Origin: an uncultured Bilophila sp.
Lineage (GTDB): Bacteria > Desulfobacterota > Desulfovibrionia > Desulfovibrionales > Desulfovibrionaceae
Assembly: GCA_910585945.1 (NCBI GenBank)
Contig: CAJUHZ010000002.1
Coordinates: forward strand, 62,001-126,000
DNA length: 64,000 nucleotides
Direction: 5' to 3'
Positions 16,989-26,147 of the stretch are shown piece after piece; the first letter of the stretch is position 1; every line of letters begins with the position of its first letter. The translations under genes and the position numbers were made by a program. The notes under the pieces were generated by a model. That model saw nothing but the letters and a program-made list of their open reading frames with translations. It searched no databases and was not told where the DNA came from.

Positions 16989-17909
16989 ATGCTCAACCGT
17001 TTCGATCTGACGAGTTTCGCCAAGGTTCGAGTGGTCTTCAAGACGCTGCTCGTGCAGGTGGCCCTGCTGTGCGCCATTCTTTTCATTGTCTGGGGGGCGC
17101 AACGTCTGTACGCGCTGGTGGACCCCGTGGTCTTTCCCGATCCCGTGGCTGTTCCCGATTCCGCGAGTCTGACGGAGAACGAGAAAGGCAAGATTCTGGT
17201 GGACGCCGTGACCCATCAGTTGCGCCGCGAGCTTGATTCGCCCCTTGGCTGGTCCATCAACGATATCGTGTTCAACCGCTACCTGATCGACAACAGGGCC
17301 TACCGCCAGTACGGCGTGTACCATGCCACCAAGGCGCTCATCGATCTTTATTCCATGCACATCGCCAAAATCGGTTCCAGCGGGCGGGAGAGCGAGTTTC
17401 TGTACAACGCGCGGCTGAACAGTTTCGCCATCAATCCGCGCAAGTTCTGGTTCCCGGCGGCCGAAAAATCCTACCGGCAGGGGCTTGCGCTGGTCGAGAA
17501 GTACAAGAAATCCCTGGATGACGGCACAGGCGTGTACAACGCCCGCACCGACGATCTCTACCTTGCGCTTGGCGTGGTGATTGGGGAAAACATGCTCGGC
17601 TATGCCATTGGCCTGCTGGAAGACGCCCAGAATCTGCCTTTCTACACCCTCGACAACCGCATTTACGAAGTGCAGGGCATTGTGCTTGTGGCCAGGGATT
17701 TCGTCCATACTCTCTATGGGCTGTATCCGGATCTCATGGCCAAGAACAATGCCGAAAACATGAATGCGGCCATGAAGGACATGAACGCGATCTGCACATA
17801 CAATCCGCTGTACATCACCTCGGATCTCAATTCCGGCGAGCTGGTGCTTTCGCATCTGATTTTCGCCCGCAATCGCCTTATGGACATTCGCAACAGCCTC
17901 AGGGTGTAG
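16989..17909 (+). CDS. DUF2333 family membrane-anchored protein
   Basis: A 306-residue protein with a single N-terminal membrane segment (about residues 20-37, LLVQVALLCAILFIVWGA) and a large presumably periplasmic domain. The core LGWSINDIVFNRYLIDNRAYRQYGVYHATKAL and the C-terminal SGELVLSHLIFARNRLMDIRN match my recollection of the DUF2333 family, found in Desulfovibrio and other Proteobacteria and of unknown function. AGGGAG lies upstream of ATG at 16989. Repeat R1 copy C begins 6 bp after its stop codon. Confidence 0.75.
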   Translation: MLNRFDLTSFAKVRVVFKTLLVQVALLCAILFIVWGAQRLYALVDPVVFPDPVAVPDSASLTENEKGKILVDAVTHQLRRELDSPLGWSINDIVFNRYLIDNRAYRQYGVYHATKALIDLYSMHIAKIGSSGRESEFLYNARLNSFAINPRKFWFPAAEKSYRQGLALVEKYKKSLDDGTGVYNARTDDLYLALGVVIGENMLGYAIGLLEDAQNLPFYTLDNRIYEVQGIVLVARDFVHTLYGLYPDLMAKNNAENMNAAMKDMNAICTYNPLYITSDLNSGELVLSHLIFARNRLMDIRNSLRV

Positions 17910-17914
17910 GTTCA

Positions 17915-18074
17915 GCCCTTATTGACCCGCCTGCTGCAAAGCCGCCTTTTTGCGTCCGGCGGCGTTGCAAGGCCGACATTGACCTTGCGGCAGGTTCAAT
18001 ACGGCTTCGCCCAATGTTTGCCACTTGCCGTCCGCGAAAAACAATCTGCTTTTCGCGGACGGCGTTTACATGGA
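17915..18074 (+). repeat. R1 interspersed repeat, copy C (degenerate ends)
   Basis: Begins GCCCTTATTGACCCGCCTGC, retains TGCGTCCGGCGGCGTTGCA and GCTTTTCGCGGACGGCGTTT, and has decayed terminal repeats. It occupies almost the whole gap between the convergent DUF2333 gene and the methyltransferase gene at 18091. Confidence 0.7.
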
Positions 18075-18090
18075 TTCTGCCCTCGCGGGA

Positions 18091-19278
18091 TCACGCCTCC
18101 CCGCATTCCTCTTGCGGATCGATCGTCCGCATTCCCGCGGCCAGGGCCGTTTCCCGCGCCCGCTCCGTCCAGCTTGCGCAGCCCCAGGCGGTGAGGAGGA
18201 GGGTGCCGCCTGCCGCTGTTTCCGCAAACTGCTCGGTGCTCAGAACGGGCACAGGCGGCGTCATGTTGAGGAAGCGCCCGATCTTGTTCGTATCGTCGTC
18301 AATGGCGCAGGAAACAAGATGGCTCAGGCCGCTGTAGTGGAGAAAATTCGTTTGCGGGTGGGATGCGCCGAGCAGGCAGACAGGGCGCGGCCAGGTCAGG
18401 GCCGCACGGTGCAGCGCGAGGCAACGGCGGCTCCAGCGTTCCCTGAAGGAAGCCAGCCCTGCGGGAACGCGCACGTCCACCCGGCTTTCGCTCTCGCCCG
18501 GCTTCTTCCTGCGGGCCTGAAACAGGATGTTGAACCCGCCCCTGTGGGGATGAACCGCCTGCCCGATCGTCATGAAGCCGGCCTTGTCCAGGATCAGACG
18601 GGCGGTGGAAAGGGAGTGGCAGTACAGGTGCTCCTCCCACAGTTCATGGGCCAGGCCGTATTCGACAATGCCCCGGCTGTCGGGCAGTTCCAGATGGAGC
18701 ACGCCGTCTTCCGCCAGCAGATCGTGAACGGCGCGGAGCATGGCCAGCGGGTTCGCCACATGCTCCAGCACATGACGCAGAAAGATCGCGCCGGCGCGGC
18801 CGCGCTCCGCCGCTATGGCCGCGGCGGTTTCGCCGTCGAACGGCGCGCGCAGGGCCGGGCAGCCGGCCTCTTCGCTCTGGCGCGCCAGGAGGCGTGAAGG
18901 CTCCACATTCAGCGTGTTGACGTAGCCCTTGCGCCTCAGACGCAGGAGAAAGGAGCCGTCGTTCCCGCCGATATCCACAACAAGGCTTTCCCTGTCCGGA
19001 CACAGCGCCGCGAACGCCTCTTCCACGCCCTCAAGATAGGCGGGAAGCTGGGCCGCGGTGGACCGGGCGACCTCCGTGTAATCGGGATCGGGCAGTTCGT
19101 CGCGCCGCCTCCTGATCAGACCGCAGGAGGGGCAATACTCGAAATCAAGATCCTGCCGGGGCACGACGGTCGGCGGCAGGTCCGGAAACAGGCCGGTCCG
19201 CGGGACGGCCTGAAAGGAAATGAACGGCTTCCAGGCGACAGCGTCGCAGCAGGGGCAGACGGCAGCGGGTGAAGACAT
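18091..19278 (-). CDS. SAM-dependent methyltransferase of the sugar C-methyltransferase type
   Basis: A 395-residue protein with three parts. Two CxxC knuckles, CPCC and CPSCG within the first 55 residues, form the zinc-binding N-terminal domain. A Rossmann SAM-binding domain has VVDIGGNDGSFLLRLRRKG as motif I. The C-terminal GAS...TNFLHYSGL domain resembles the Methyltransf_14 region of deoxysugar C-methyltransferases and related enzymes. It probably methylates a sugar nucleotide in the surface-glycan pathway. It is the last gene of the leftward cluster, 15 bp after the 579-residue gene. Confidence 0.8.
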   Translation of the reverse strand: MSSPAAVCPCCDAVAWKPFISFQAVPRTGLFPDLPPTVVPRQDLDFEYCPSCGLIRRRRDELPDPDYTEVARSTAAQLPAYLEGVEEAFAALCPDRESLVVDIGGNDGSFLLRLRRKGYVNTLNVEPSRLLARQSEEAGCPALRAPFDGETAAAIAAERGRAGAIFLRHVLEHVANPLAMLRAVHDLLAEDGVLHLELPDSRGIVEYGLAHELWEEHLYCHSLSTARLILDKAGFMTIGQAVHPHRGGFNILFQARRKKPGESESRVDVRVPAGLASFRERWSRRCLALHRAALTWPRPVCLLGASHPQTNFLHYSGLSHLVSCAIDDDTNKIGRFLNMTPPVPVLSTEQFAETAAGGTLLLTAWGCASWTERARETALAAGMRTIDPQEECGEA

Positions 19279-19293
19279 GAAATCCCTCGATGG

Positions 19294-21033
19294 CTACAGC
19301 ATGTTGAGGTGCGCCTGTTGCGCGGCGCGCCAGCGGTTTGTTTCGTCCGGGCGTTCCGCGTTCAGGCCGGCCAGCCAGACGGCCCGCGCCTCGTCGGAGC
19401 GCCCTTCGCGCGCCAGGGCGCGGGCAAGAACAAGACATGTTCCCAGCGCGTGCGGCGCTTTCTTGTGCACGGCCCGCCAGTAGGCGGAGCCGGGGCGGAC
19501 ACGGGCGGGCAGGCTGTCCAGATCATCGAGGACGACGGTAAGGATGCGCCTGTACTTGCGCGTGCGGATGCCGGGAAGGGCTCTCGCGTACCAGGCCAGA
19601 GCCTGTTCGGGCCTGTTTCGCTCAAGCAGACTGCGGGCGTGAAGAAACGCAAGTTCCGCCTGATAGGCGGAAACCTCCATGCGCGAAATCCGTGCTTCCT
19701 TGATCCGGTCAATGGCCTTGTCCAGCGGATCGACGCGGCGCATGGCGCGGATGCAGGCGCTCCGGACGGAGTGGCAGAAACGCATCACTTTTTTATGGCG
19801 TTTGCGCGTGTAGCCGACACGCCCCAAAACCTGAAAGGCGGACACATGCAGCCGTTCTTCCAGCGCGCGCTCGGTGCGAAACAGGGCGGGCGGCGGCAGG
19901 TACGGCGTGCGTGTCGCGCACCAGAAGGCCGGGATGCGCCAGCAGCGCCGCAGGCCGTGCCGGCTCGCCATGACGGCAAGCCGCACGGCGCGCATGAAGC
20001 GGCGGGCATCCTGTTCCGCCTCGCGCCAGAGCGGCTCGCTGAAGCGGCGGCCGCGGATGCGGATGGGGTGCTGCAAAAGCCAGTGGTGCTGGAGCGAATC
20101 ACAAACCGGGTTGGCGTGCGCCACGGCCCAGCGCGCAAAACGGCGCGGCGTGGCCGGAAAGCCGTCCCCCCTTTCGCGTGAATTGATATCCGGCAGATCC
20201 GCGGCGGACAATTCCACACAGAGCATCTTTGCCGCGTCGTCCACCACATGGATGCGGCTCTGATCCGGGCAACAGCGATCCACATAATCCGCGTCAATGG
20301 TGATCGCGGGGCGTTCGCCGCGCCTGAGCGGGCGGACGAAGAGCGGGTGCAGGTAGGCGCAATGGGCGACAAAGCCCTCGTCTCCTGCCGGCCAGTACAC
20401 ATGGATGGGAAAACTGACAAGGGACGCGCCCCGGAAGTAGCCCTTTTCAATGGGGTGCAGGTGGCGGAGGGCGATCTCGCCAAGATCCGCCGGGGCGATG
20501 CCGCCCGATCCCGCCGAACTTTTCGCGCCGTCCGCACTTTCCGAGCCGCCCGCGAGTTCCCTTGCTTCCAGTTCCGCCAGAACGGATTCGCGGACCAGAC
20601 GCGGGGTGAGCGTGTACACCACATTGTCGCCGCGCTCCCAGCGCCGCAGGCCGTAGGCCAGACAGCCCGTGGAGAACACAAAATCCGGGCTGAGAAAAAT
20701 GAGCGAGGCGTCTTCGCGATCCGCCTGCCGAATGGCCGCGTTGTGGCATTCGGCCAGCCGATCCAGCTTGTCGCGGGCGTCGCCCGTGGCGGCCAGTGTT
20801 GAAAGAGGGACAAAGTCCACCCGGATGAGGGATTCCAGCCGGCGAAAGGCGGCATTTTGCCGCATCGCGGTCATGTCCGCTTCCGTGGTGAAAATGCGGT
20901 AGCGCGCGTGCGGATTGTCGCGCAAGGCCGGAATATTGCCTTCCGCCAACTGGCTCGGCAGGGAACAGCGCAAAAAAATGTCCGTATACGTTTTGCCCCA
21001 TACGGCAAGAATGCAGTGAACAGGCGCGTGCAT
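19294..21033 (-). CDS. Unknown protein of the glycan cluster with TPR-like C-terminus
   Basis: A 579-residue protein without signal peptide. Its first about 300 residues are paralogous to the next gene upstream (21038-22156): both open with a V-P/A-VWG-x-x-Y-x-x-x-FLR-x-x-LP pattern and share an ID-A/D-D-Y/I...CPD-S-x-x-HVV-x-D block. An acidic SPDFVFSTGCL motif near residue 115 could be a metal or nucleotide site. Residues about 450-560 contain helix pairs with alanine-rich TPR character (LAFLHARSLLERNRPEQALAWYARAL). It is most likely a glycosyltransferase-like or glycan-modifying protein, but I do not recognise a defined family. Confidence 0.6.
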   Translation of the reverse strand: MHAPVHCILAVWGKTYTDIFLRCSLPSQLAEGNIPALRDNPHARYRIFTTEADMTAMRQNAAFRRLESLIRVDFVPLSTLAATGDARDKLDRLAECHNAAIRQADREDASLIFLSPDFVFSTGCLAYGLRRWERGDNVVYTLTPRLVRESVLAELEARELAGGSESADGAKSSAGSGGIAPADLGEIALRHLHPIEKGYFRGASLVSFPIHVYWPAGDEGFVAHCAYLHPLFVRPLRRGERPAITIDADYVDRCCPDQSRIHVVDDAAKMLCVELSAADLPDINSRERGDGFPATPRRFARWAVAHANPVCDSLQHHWLLQHPIRIRGRRFSEPLWREAEQDARRFMRAVRLAVMASRHGLRRCWRIPAFWCATRTPYLPPPALFRTERALEERLHVSAFQVLGRVGYTRKRHKKVMRFCHSVRSACIRAMRRVDPLDKAIDRIKEARISRMEVSAYQAELAFLHARSLLERNRPEQALAWYARALPGIRTRKYRRILTVVLDDLDSLPARVRPGSAYWRAVHKKAPHALGTCLVLARALAREGRSDEARAVWLAGLNAERPDETNRWRAAQQAHLNML

Positions 21034-21037
21034 GGCC

Positions 21038-22156
21038 TCAATACTCCAGATGCAGCCGTTTTTTCAGCGCGCGCCACAGCCGCCGGCCGCCGGGCAGACG
21101 CGCCGCAAGCGCACTGTTTCGGGCGCTGTGGACAAGACCGCCGGCCCACAGTTTGACGGGGTTGTCCAGCCAGGCGATCGCGGGATCGCAGAATTCGGCG
21201 GCCAGCGTTTCCGCCCTGATCCAGTCGTGCGGATCGACAGGGCCGGCATGGATCCGGATGCTGTGCCGCAGGTAGAACAGATTGTGGCGTGAAATGCCCA
21301 TGCTCAGCGCCCAGTTGGCCAGGGCGCGCCAGTTCCCCCGCGGGTAGGCCACGAGGTGGGCGGATTGTTCGGCCGGGGCCAGGGAAATGTGCATGGCCTG
21401 ATCCGAGTCGGCCACGACATGGAGCCTTGAGCTGTCGGGGCACTGCTCGCGGATCAGAGAACCGGCGTCGATGGTTCGGCGCAACGCCCCCGGCCGGCGG
21501 GAAAGTTCCAGATACGCCGGGTGCAGGTGCAGGCAGCGCAGAACAAGGCCCTGTTCGCCGGCCTGCCAGAGCTGGAAGGATGCCGGTTGCGCCGTATTGT
21601 GCGCATCATGGACAAGGGCGCGATCCCAGGGGTGCAGGCGCGCGAAGGCAAGCCGGGCGAGGGTTTCCGGCGCAAGGCCCGCGCGGGAGGCGGCCAGGGC
21701 CGTTTCCAGATCCGGCCCGGCGGCTTCCAGCACGCGCAGGCCGGCGGCAAGCACGGCCCGCGCCCCGTGTGCCGCGCAGTCCAGAAGATGATCCAGGCTC
21801 CCGGCACTCCAGATCTGATCGGCGGTGAGCGGCATGACCGCGGCGCGATCCCGGTACGCCGCCCGCAGGGCGTCCAGATAGCAGGCGTTGAACGCGGCGT
21901 ACCCTCCGCGCGCGAAATCCGCGCCTGCCGGCACGCGCACCTGAACCGGCAGGGTACGGGATGCGGCCGCCACGCCCGGGGCGGAGCGCAGCCGCGCCAC
22001 GTCTTCCGGCCGGGTCATCAGCCACAGGGAGAGCCTTGCGTCGCTCCGGCGCGAGGCAAGATTGCCCGGCGCGCACAGCGCGGGAAGCCCCAGCCGCAAA
22101 AAGGCGTTTACATACTTCTCGCCCCACACGGGCACAATGACGCGGACGGTTTTCAC
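21038..22156 (-). CDS. Unknown protein of the glycan cluster, paralogue of its downstream neighbour
   Basis: A 372-residue protein starting VRVIVPVWGEKYVNAFLRLG, reminiscent of the first beta strand of GT-A nucleotide-sugar enzymes. A PLTADQIWSAGSLDHLL segment aligns with SPDFVFSTGCLAYGL in the downstream paralogue, and RTIDAGSLIREQCPDSSRLHVVADSD with the equivalent block. The downstream gene begins 4 bp after its stop codon. It overlaps the epimerase gene by 4 bp. Function is unknown; a role in assembling or capping the glycan is inferred only from context. Confidence 0.6.
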   Translation of the reverse strand: MKTVRVIVPVWGEKYVNAFLRLGLPALCAPGNLASRRSDARLSLWLMTRPEDVARLRSAPGVAAASRTLPVQVRVPAGADFARGGYAAFNACYLDALRAAYRDRAAVMPLTADQIWSAGSLDHLLDCAAHGARAVLAAGLRVLEAAGPDLETALAASRAGLAPETLARLAFARLHPWDRALVHDAHNTAQPASFQLWQAGEQGLVLRCLHLHPAYLELSRRPGALRRTIDAGSLIREQCPDSSRLHVVADSDQAMHISLAPAEQSAHLVAYPRGNWRALANWALSMGISRHNLFYLRHSIRIHAGPVDPHDWIRAETLAAEFCDPAIAWLDNPVKLWAGGLVHSARNSALAARLPGGRRLWRALKKRLHLEY

Positions 22157-23091
22157 GCTGTTTCCGCATCGTCTTGCAACAGACGGTACGAGGTCAGGCC
22201 CCGGATGCCGCGCGTGCCCAGGGACGCGCAGCGCGGCGCGTGCTCAAGCGCGATCCCGGATTCCGCCACGGTCTGCGGCCGAACCAGATCGGGCGAAACG
22301 CCGAGCCTCTCCGCCAGCCGCCGGGCCGCCTCCGCGTAGCTGATATCGCGCGGGGCGGACACATGGCGGATGCCGCTCGCGCCCGTGGCGGCGAGTTCCG
22401 CCAGAACGGCCGCTGCCGCCTCCAGGGACACGGGGGCGACAGGCATGTCGCTGAAGGGGCGGATCGTCTTTCCGGCCAGCAGATCCTTCCGCCATTGATC
22501 AAAGAGATCGCCGGGCGTGATCACCTTGGTCAGGCGGACCACAAGGACGTCGCCGCCCGATGCGCCCGGTGCGCCCGATGCGAGTGGCGCGTATGGGGCG
22601 AGCAGGGCGGCTTCGGCTTCCGCTTTCTGGCGGCCGTACTCGGTCATGGGGCATGTCGGCTCGTCCGTTTCCCGCAGGGGGCGGCTTCCGTCAAAGACGC
22701 TGCTTGAGGAAAGGTAGACAAGGCGCGTGCCTTGAGTCGCCAGGCGGCGGCGCAACAGGATCGGCGCCTGCACGTTGACCCGCCGGGACGCCCCGGGGTC
22801 CGCCGCGCACGCCTTCAGGCTGGTCACGCCGGCGCAGAAGAACGCGACGTCCGCCGGCGGGAGCGGGACGCTGTGCAGCGCCCGCTCGTCCGAAAGATCA
22901 AGCGGCAGGGCGGAGGGCAGGGCAGACGGCGGGACAGAGCACGAATCGGGGCGCGAACCGGGACAGGGATCGGGCGCGTCCGCCGCGCCCGGCCGGGCCG
23001 AGCCGACGATCTCCACGCCGGCGGCGGCGAGCCGGCCGGCCAACGCCCGGCCGATGTGCCCCGTACTGCCGAAAATGAGCGCGCGCCGCAT
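22153..23091 (-). CDS. NAD(P)-dependent sugar epimerase/reductase (SDR, RmlD-like)
   Basis: A 312-residue extended short-chain dehydrogenase. The nucleotide-binding glycine motif is GSTGHIGRALAGRL at 8-21, the serine strand is LVYLSSSSVFDGS, and the catalytic tyrosine-lysine pair is in YGRQKAEAE. VFDG followed by ETDEPTCP is the pattern of dTDP-4-dehydrorhamnose reductases and related sugar-nucleotide enzymes. It probably finishes a deoxysugar or a reduced sugar nucleotide for the cluster. It starts 22 bp after the alcohol dehydrogenase stop codon and overlaps the next gene by 4 bp. Confidence 0.82.
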   Translation of the reverse strand: MRRALIFGSTGHIGRALAGRLAAAGVEIVGSARPGAADAPDPCPGSRPDSCSVPPSALPSALPLDLSDERALHSVPLPPADVAFFCAGVTSLKACAADPGASRRVNVQAPILLRRRLATQGTRLVYLSSSSVFDGSRPLRETDEPTCPMTEYGRQKAEAEAALLAPYAPLASGAPGASGGDVLVVRLTKVITPGDLFDQWRKDLLAGKTIRPFSDMPVAPVSLEAAAAVLAELAATGASGIRHVSAPRDISYAEAARRLAERLGVSPDLVRPQTVAESGIALEHAPRCASLGTRGIRGLTSYRLLQDDAETA

Positions 23092-23112
23092 GGTCTCTCC
23101 CTTGCAAAGGCT

Positions 23113-24165
23113 TTATTCCGGCATGGCGATCAGCACCCGGCCCGACAGACCGGCGCGCATGAGGTCCAGGCCCTCGTTGATCCGCTCCAGCGGGAATTCG
23201 TGGGTCACCAGGCCGTCAAGCGAGAGTTTGCCCGCGCGCAGCAGCCGCACCAGCCGGGGAATGACCACTTGCGGCTCGATGCTCCCGCCGTGCGAACCGG
23301 TGAGCGTCTTTTTGAAGTGCAGGGGCAGGGTATAGATGCAGGCCTTGTCTCCCCTGGCCGGCACGCCCACCAGAACGGTCCTGCCGTCGGGGTGGGTCAT
23401 TTCGTACGCGCGTTCGATGACGCGGGCGTTTCCGGTGGTGTCCACAACCACGTCGGCCCCGGCCTCGCCCACAATGGCTTTCACCGCCGCGGCCACGTCC
23501 GTGGTCTCCCCGGCGAGCACGGTGTGGCTTGCGCCGAAGCGGCGGGCCATGTCCAGCTTGTTTTGGCGCACGTCAACGGCCACCACGGGATACGCGCCGG
23601 CAAGGGCGGCGAATTGCGCCACGTTCAGCCCCACCCCGCCGCTTCCGTACACCACGACGGATTGCCCTATGCCCACGGCCGCATCGTTGTTGACCACGCC
23701 AAGCGCCGTGGTCACGGCGCAGCCGAGCAGGGGAACAAGGCGGGAATCCAGATCGTCCGGCACCGGGGTCAGCCGGTTTTCCGAAACCACGGCGTAGCTG
23801 TTGAACGTGGTCACCCAGCCCGCATTGAGCCTTGCTCCGCGCCAGCCGTACACGGGCGTCGGGCTTTGATGTCCGTCGGACGGCCGCCAGTGCAGGCAGA
23901 CCTTTTGCCCCGCCCTGACCGTGGTCACGCACGGCCCTGTTTCCACAACGCGGCCGCAGCCCTCATGCCCCAGAAGATGAGGCAGAAACTTGTCTTCGCC
24001 CTTGACCGCGGCGATTTCATTCAATTGCGCGCCGCAAATGCCCGAATACTCCACCTTGACCAGAACCTGACCAAAGGTCAGTTCGGCAGGGAGGTCAATG
24101 TCGTCAACGACAAGCGGTTGCCCGGTAGCGGCAAGAATGGCCGCGCGCGCTTTCCCTATCTGCAT
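23113..24165 (-). CDS. Zinc-dependent alcohol/polyol dehydrogenase (MDR family)
   Basis: A 350-residue medium-chain dehydrogenase. The catalytic zinc site is indicated by YSGICGAQLNE and LLGHEGCGRVVETG, and the cofactor site by VVVYGSGGVGLNVAQFAAL. The structural-zinc four-cysteine lobe is not evident. It would oxidise a polyol or reduce an aldehyde/ketone, presumably of a sugar intermediate. ATG at 24165 has GGAGAGG five bases upstream; the open frame extends to 24330 but passes through repeat R3 copy A, so the longer start is rejected. Confidence 0.85.
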   Translation of the reverse strand: MQIGKARAAILAATGQPLVVDDIDLPAELTFGQVLVKVEYSGICGAQLNEIAAVKGEDKFLPHLLGHEGCGRVVETGPCVTTVRAGQKVCLHWRPSDGHQSPTPVYGWRGARLNAGWVTTFNSYAVVSENRLTPVPDDLDSRLVPLLGCAVTTALGVVNNDAAVGIGQSVVVYGSGGVGLNVAQFAALAGAYPVVAVDVRQNKLDMARRFGASHTVLAGETTDVAAAVKAIVGEAGADVVVDTTGNARVIERAYEMTHPDGRTVLVGVPARGDKACIYTLPLHFKKTLTGSHGGSIEPQVVIPRLVRLLRAGKLSLDGLVTHEFPLERINEGLDLMRAGLSGRVLIAMPE

Positions 24166-24260
24166 GTTCGCCTCTCCAGAACGCATGTACAAATGTATTT
24201 GGACCAGATTTGCCTTGACTTGTTGCAATCCAATGCACGTCATGGGATGACGTCTGGAAC

Positions 24261-24402
24261 TCATTTCATAATTCAGCCTTTGGGTTGAATGATGAAGATC
24301 ATTCGCCAACAAATGTGGTTTTTGGCTCATTCACGGCGTTTTTCGCGCCGCTTCAGACTCTCGTCTGGCGTTGGAAGCCATTTCATGCGAATTATGAAAT
24401 GA
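24261..24402 (+). repeat. R3 interspersed repeat, copy A (142 bp, perfect 14-bp terminal inverted repeats)
   Basis: Begins TCATTTCATAATTC and ends GAATTATGAAATGA. The interior folds into successive hairpins: ATTCAGCC/GGTTGAAT, GAATGAT/ATCATTC, GCCAA/TTGGC, CGGCG/CGCCG and CAGAC/GTCTG. A second copy of exactly 142 bp lies at 45067-45208. It ends 4 bp from the stop codon of the methyltransferase at 24406. Confidence 0.82.
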
Positions 24403-24405
24403 CGT

Positions 24406-25071
24406 CTATTCAAAGTAAATGAACTCGTAGTCTCCGGTATAGCCGAAGCGACTGTACAGCCAGATCCACTCCGCCGTGTCAAAGAAGGATTCCGCCGTCA
24501 GCGCCCAGCACTGGAGGTTGAACTGTTCCAGTTCGTTGCGGTAGCTTTCCACCATCAGGTAGTGCTGTTTGCCGACGCGTTGCATTTCGCGCAGGGCCGT
24601 CTCCAGTTCAAAGATCCGGAGGTTGTGGAAGCAGCCGAGGGAGATCACCAGATCAAAATGATCGTCGCCCCAGGGGTAGGCGTCCTGAGCCCGGTAGCGG
24701 AAAAGATGCGGGCGGATCTCGGGCGTGGCCGAGGCCAGACCGTGCTCGGAAATGTCAAAGCCGGTCACGTCCAGCCCGGGAAGCAGCAGCTTCATTTCAT
24801 GCAGCAGATAGGCCTTGCCGCAGCCGATATCGAGCACCCTGGATTCGTTGGTCAGCCCGTAGGCGTCGACAAGCGCCTGCGCCACGGGCTTCCAGCGGCC
24901 GGGCATGTACTTGTAGCCGCCATAACCGTAACGGCGGTCTCCGTCCCAGTAGTCGAATTCGTATTCCTTGGCCTTGAGCATACATTCGACCTTGGAATCC
25001 ACCATGCGGGCCAGATAGTCCCGCTGCGTCGCCTTGTGCAGCGGGGTGACGATGTTCAGCAGACGTCCCAT
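24406..25071 (-). CDS. Class I SAM-dependent methyltransferase
   Basis: A 221-residue protein with a canonical Rossmann methyltransferase core: motif I VLDIGCGKAYLLHEM, acidic strand GFDISEHGLA and motif IV FDLVISLGCFHNL. The N-terminal part is rich in aromatic residues (YEFDYWDGDRRYGYGGYKYM). The acceptor is unknown; the cluster suggests a sugar or glycan. ATG at 25071 is chosen because AAAGGAGG lies four bases upstream. It ends next to repeat R3 copy A. Confidence 0.82.
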   Translation of the reverse strand: MGRLLNIVTPLHKATQRDYLARMVDSKVECMLKAKEYEFDYWDGDRRYGYGGYKYMPGRWKPVAQALVDAYGLTNESRVLDIGCGKAYLLHEMKLLLPGLDVTGFDISEHGLASATPEIRPHLFRYRAQDAYPWGDDHFDLVISLGCFHNLRIFELETALREMQRVGKQHYLMVESYRNELEQFNLQCWALTAESFFDTAEWIWLYSRFGYTGDYEFIYFE

Positions 25072-25111
25072 ACAGCCTCCTTTTGCGTTGCGTGCGTTTT
25101 GTGTTTGGAGC

Positions 25112-25205
25112 ATGTCGCCCCCAAACCCGCATTTCCGGGGGTACAGGGGATCAGTTCCCTGCCGTGGGTTTGGGGACGAGCAGCCCCCCCTGTTTCAAAA
25201 TGCCC
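25112..25205. repeat. R5-type GC-rich hairpin repeat
   Basis: A folded copy of the CCCCCAAACCC / GGGTTTGGGG unit with a GGGG-ATCAGTT-CCC core, spanning the gap between the methyltransferase and the glycosyltransferase genes. It relates to the palindrome at 51667-51813. It may form a stable RNA hairpin between two cotranscribed genes. Confidence 0.5.
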
Positions 25206-25215
25206 TGCTGTCCTG

Positions 25216-26142
25216 TTACAGAACCGCATAAAAGACGCCCCCCCGCAACGCGCCCGGTTTGGCGAAGCCGAATTCCACGGCGCGGCGGATACGTTCGATG
25301 CGGCCAAGCGCCGGCATTGCGGCCCAGGCCGCGCACAGATTCCGATACGCCCGCGGCATGGCCGCGCCGTGCCGTTTCAGCAGGGTTTCCGCCTGACGTT
25401 GCGTGCGCCGGACCGCCGCGCGCGACGCCGCGAGCCGGGCGGCAAACGACGTTCGGGGCCAGCGCCGGCGCGCGCCGAGCGCATTGGCGCTGTGCTGCCG
25501 GTAGCGGACAAGCGCTGCCGGCACACAGGCAATGGCCCCCAGTGTGGCCGCGCACAGCAGCAGCCACCAGTCGTGCATGTAAATGGCGTTCGCTTCCGGC
25601 AAGGGGAGCGCGGCGCGGCGCAAGGCCGCATTCCCGAGCATGGTGCAGCCCGGAGCCGGCGACATGACAAGGAGGGAACGGATTTCCTTCTCCCAGTCGT
25701 CCGGAACCCCCAACACCCGGCGGAACGTGGTCCCCAGGCTCGCGCCCGCGCTGTCGATCAGCTCCGCGTCGGAATAAACGAGCAACGGGCGTTCCGGCCC
25801 GTGCCGTTCCTCCAGCCCGCGCATGGCCTCCAGCAGCACGGCGATCTTGTCCGGGCGCCAGATATCGTCCTGATCCGCCGGCATGAAGTAGGGGGCGGTT
25901 GACGCGCGCAACAGGGCGTCCATGCCCGCAATGACGCCGACATGCTCCCCCTCTGCCACGGATGCGCGACTGTCGACCCGGGCAAAGGCGGCAAGATGTT
26001 CCCTTGTCGCGTCATCCGATCCGTCATCCCGGATCAGCAGACGCCAACCCGGAACCGTTTGCCGCTGCACCGAAGCCAGCATTTCCTCAATGAAGCGCTG
26101 GCCGTTGCATGTCGGGAGGAGAATGTCGATAAGGACACACAT
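25216..26142 (-). CDS. Family 2 glycosyltransferase (rhamnosyltransferase-like)
   Basis: A 308-residue GT-A-fold enzyme. The N-terminus IDILLPTCNGQRFIEEMLASVQRQ and the RDDGSDDAT motif (about residues 38-46) bind the nucleotide sugar, and DQDDIW is the DxD metal site typical of RfbF/WsaF-like enzymes. It transfers a sugar to the growing surface glycan on the cytoplasmic face. It stands at the left edge of the low-GC island; its own composition is host-like. Confidence 0.88.
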   Translation of the reverse strand: MCVLIDILLPTCNGQRFIEEMLASVQRQTVPGWRLLIRDDGSDDATREHLAAFARVDSRASVAEGEHVGVIAGMDALLRASTAPYFMPADQDDIWRPDKIAVLLEAMRGLEERHGPERPLLVYSDAELIDSAGASLGTTFRRVLGVPDDWEKEIRSLLVMSPAPGCTMLGNAALRRAALPLPEANAIYMHDWWLLLCAATLGAIACVPAALVRYRQHSANALGARRRWPRTSFAARLAASRAAVRRTQRQAETLLKRHGAAMPRAYRNLCAAWAAMPALGRIERIRRAVEFGFAKPGALRGGVFYAVL

Positions 26143-26147
26143 TGGTG

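Noticed and set aside
24166..24330. N-terminal extension of the zinc alcohol dehydrogenase
   Set aside because: It is encoded by repeat R3 copy A and precedes a good Shine-Dalgarno at 24165.
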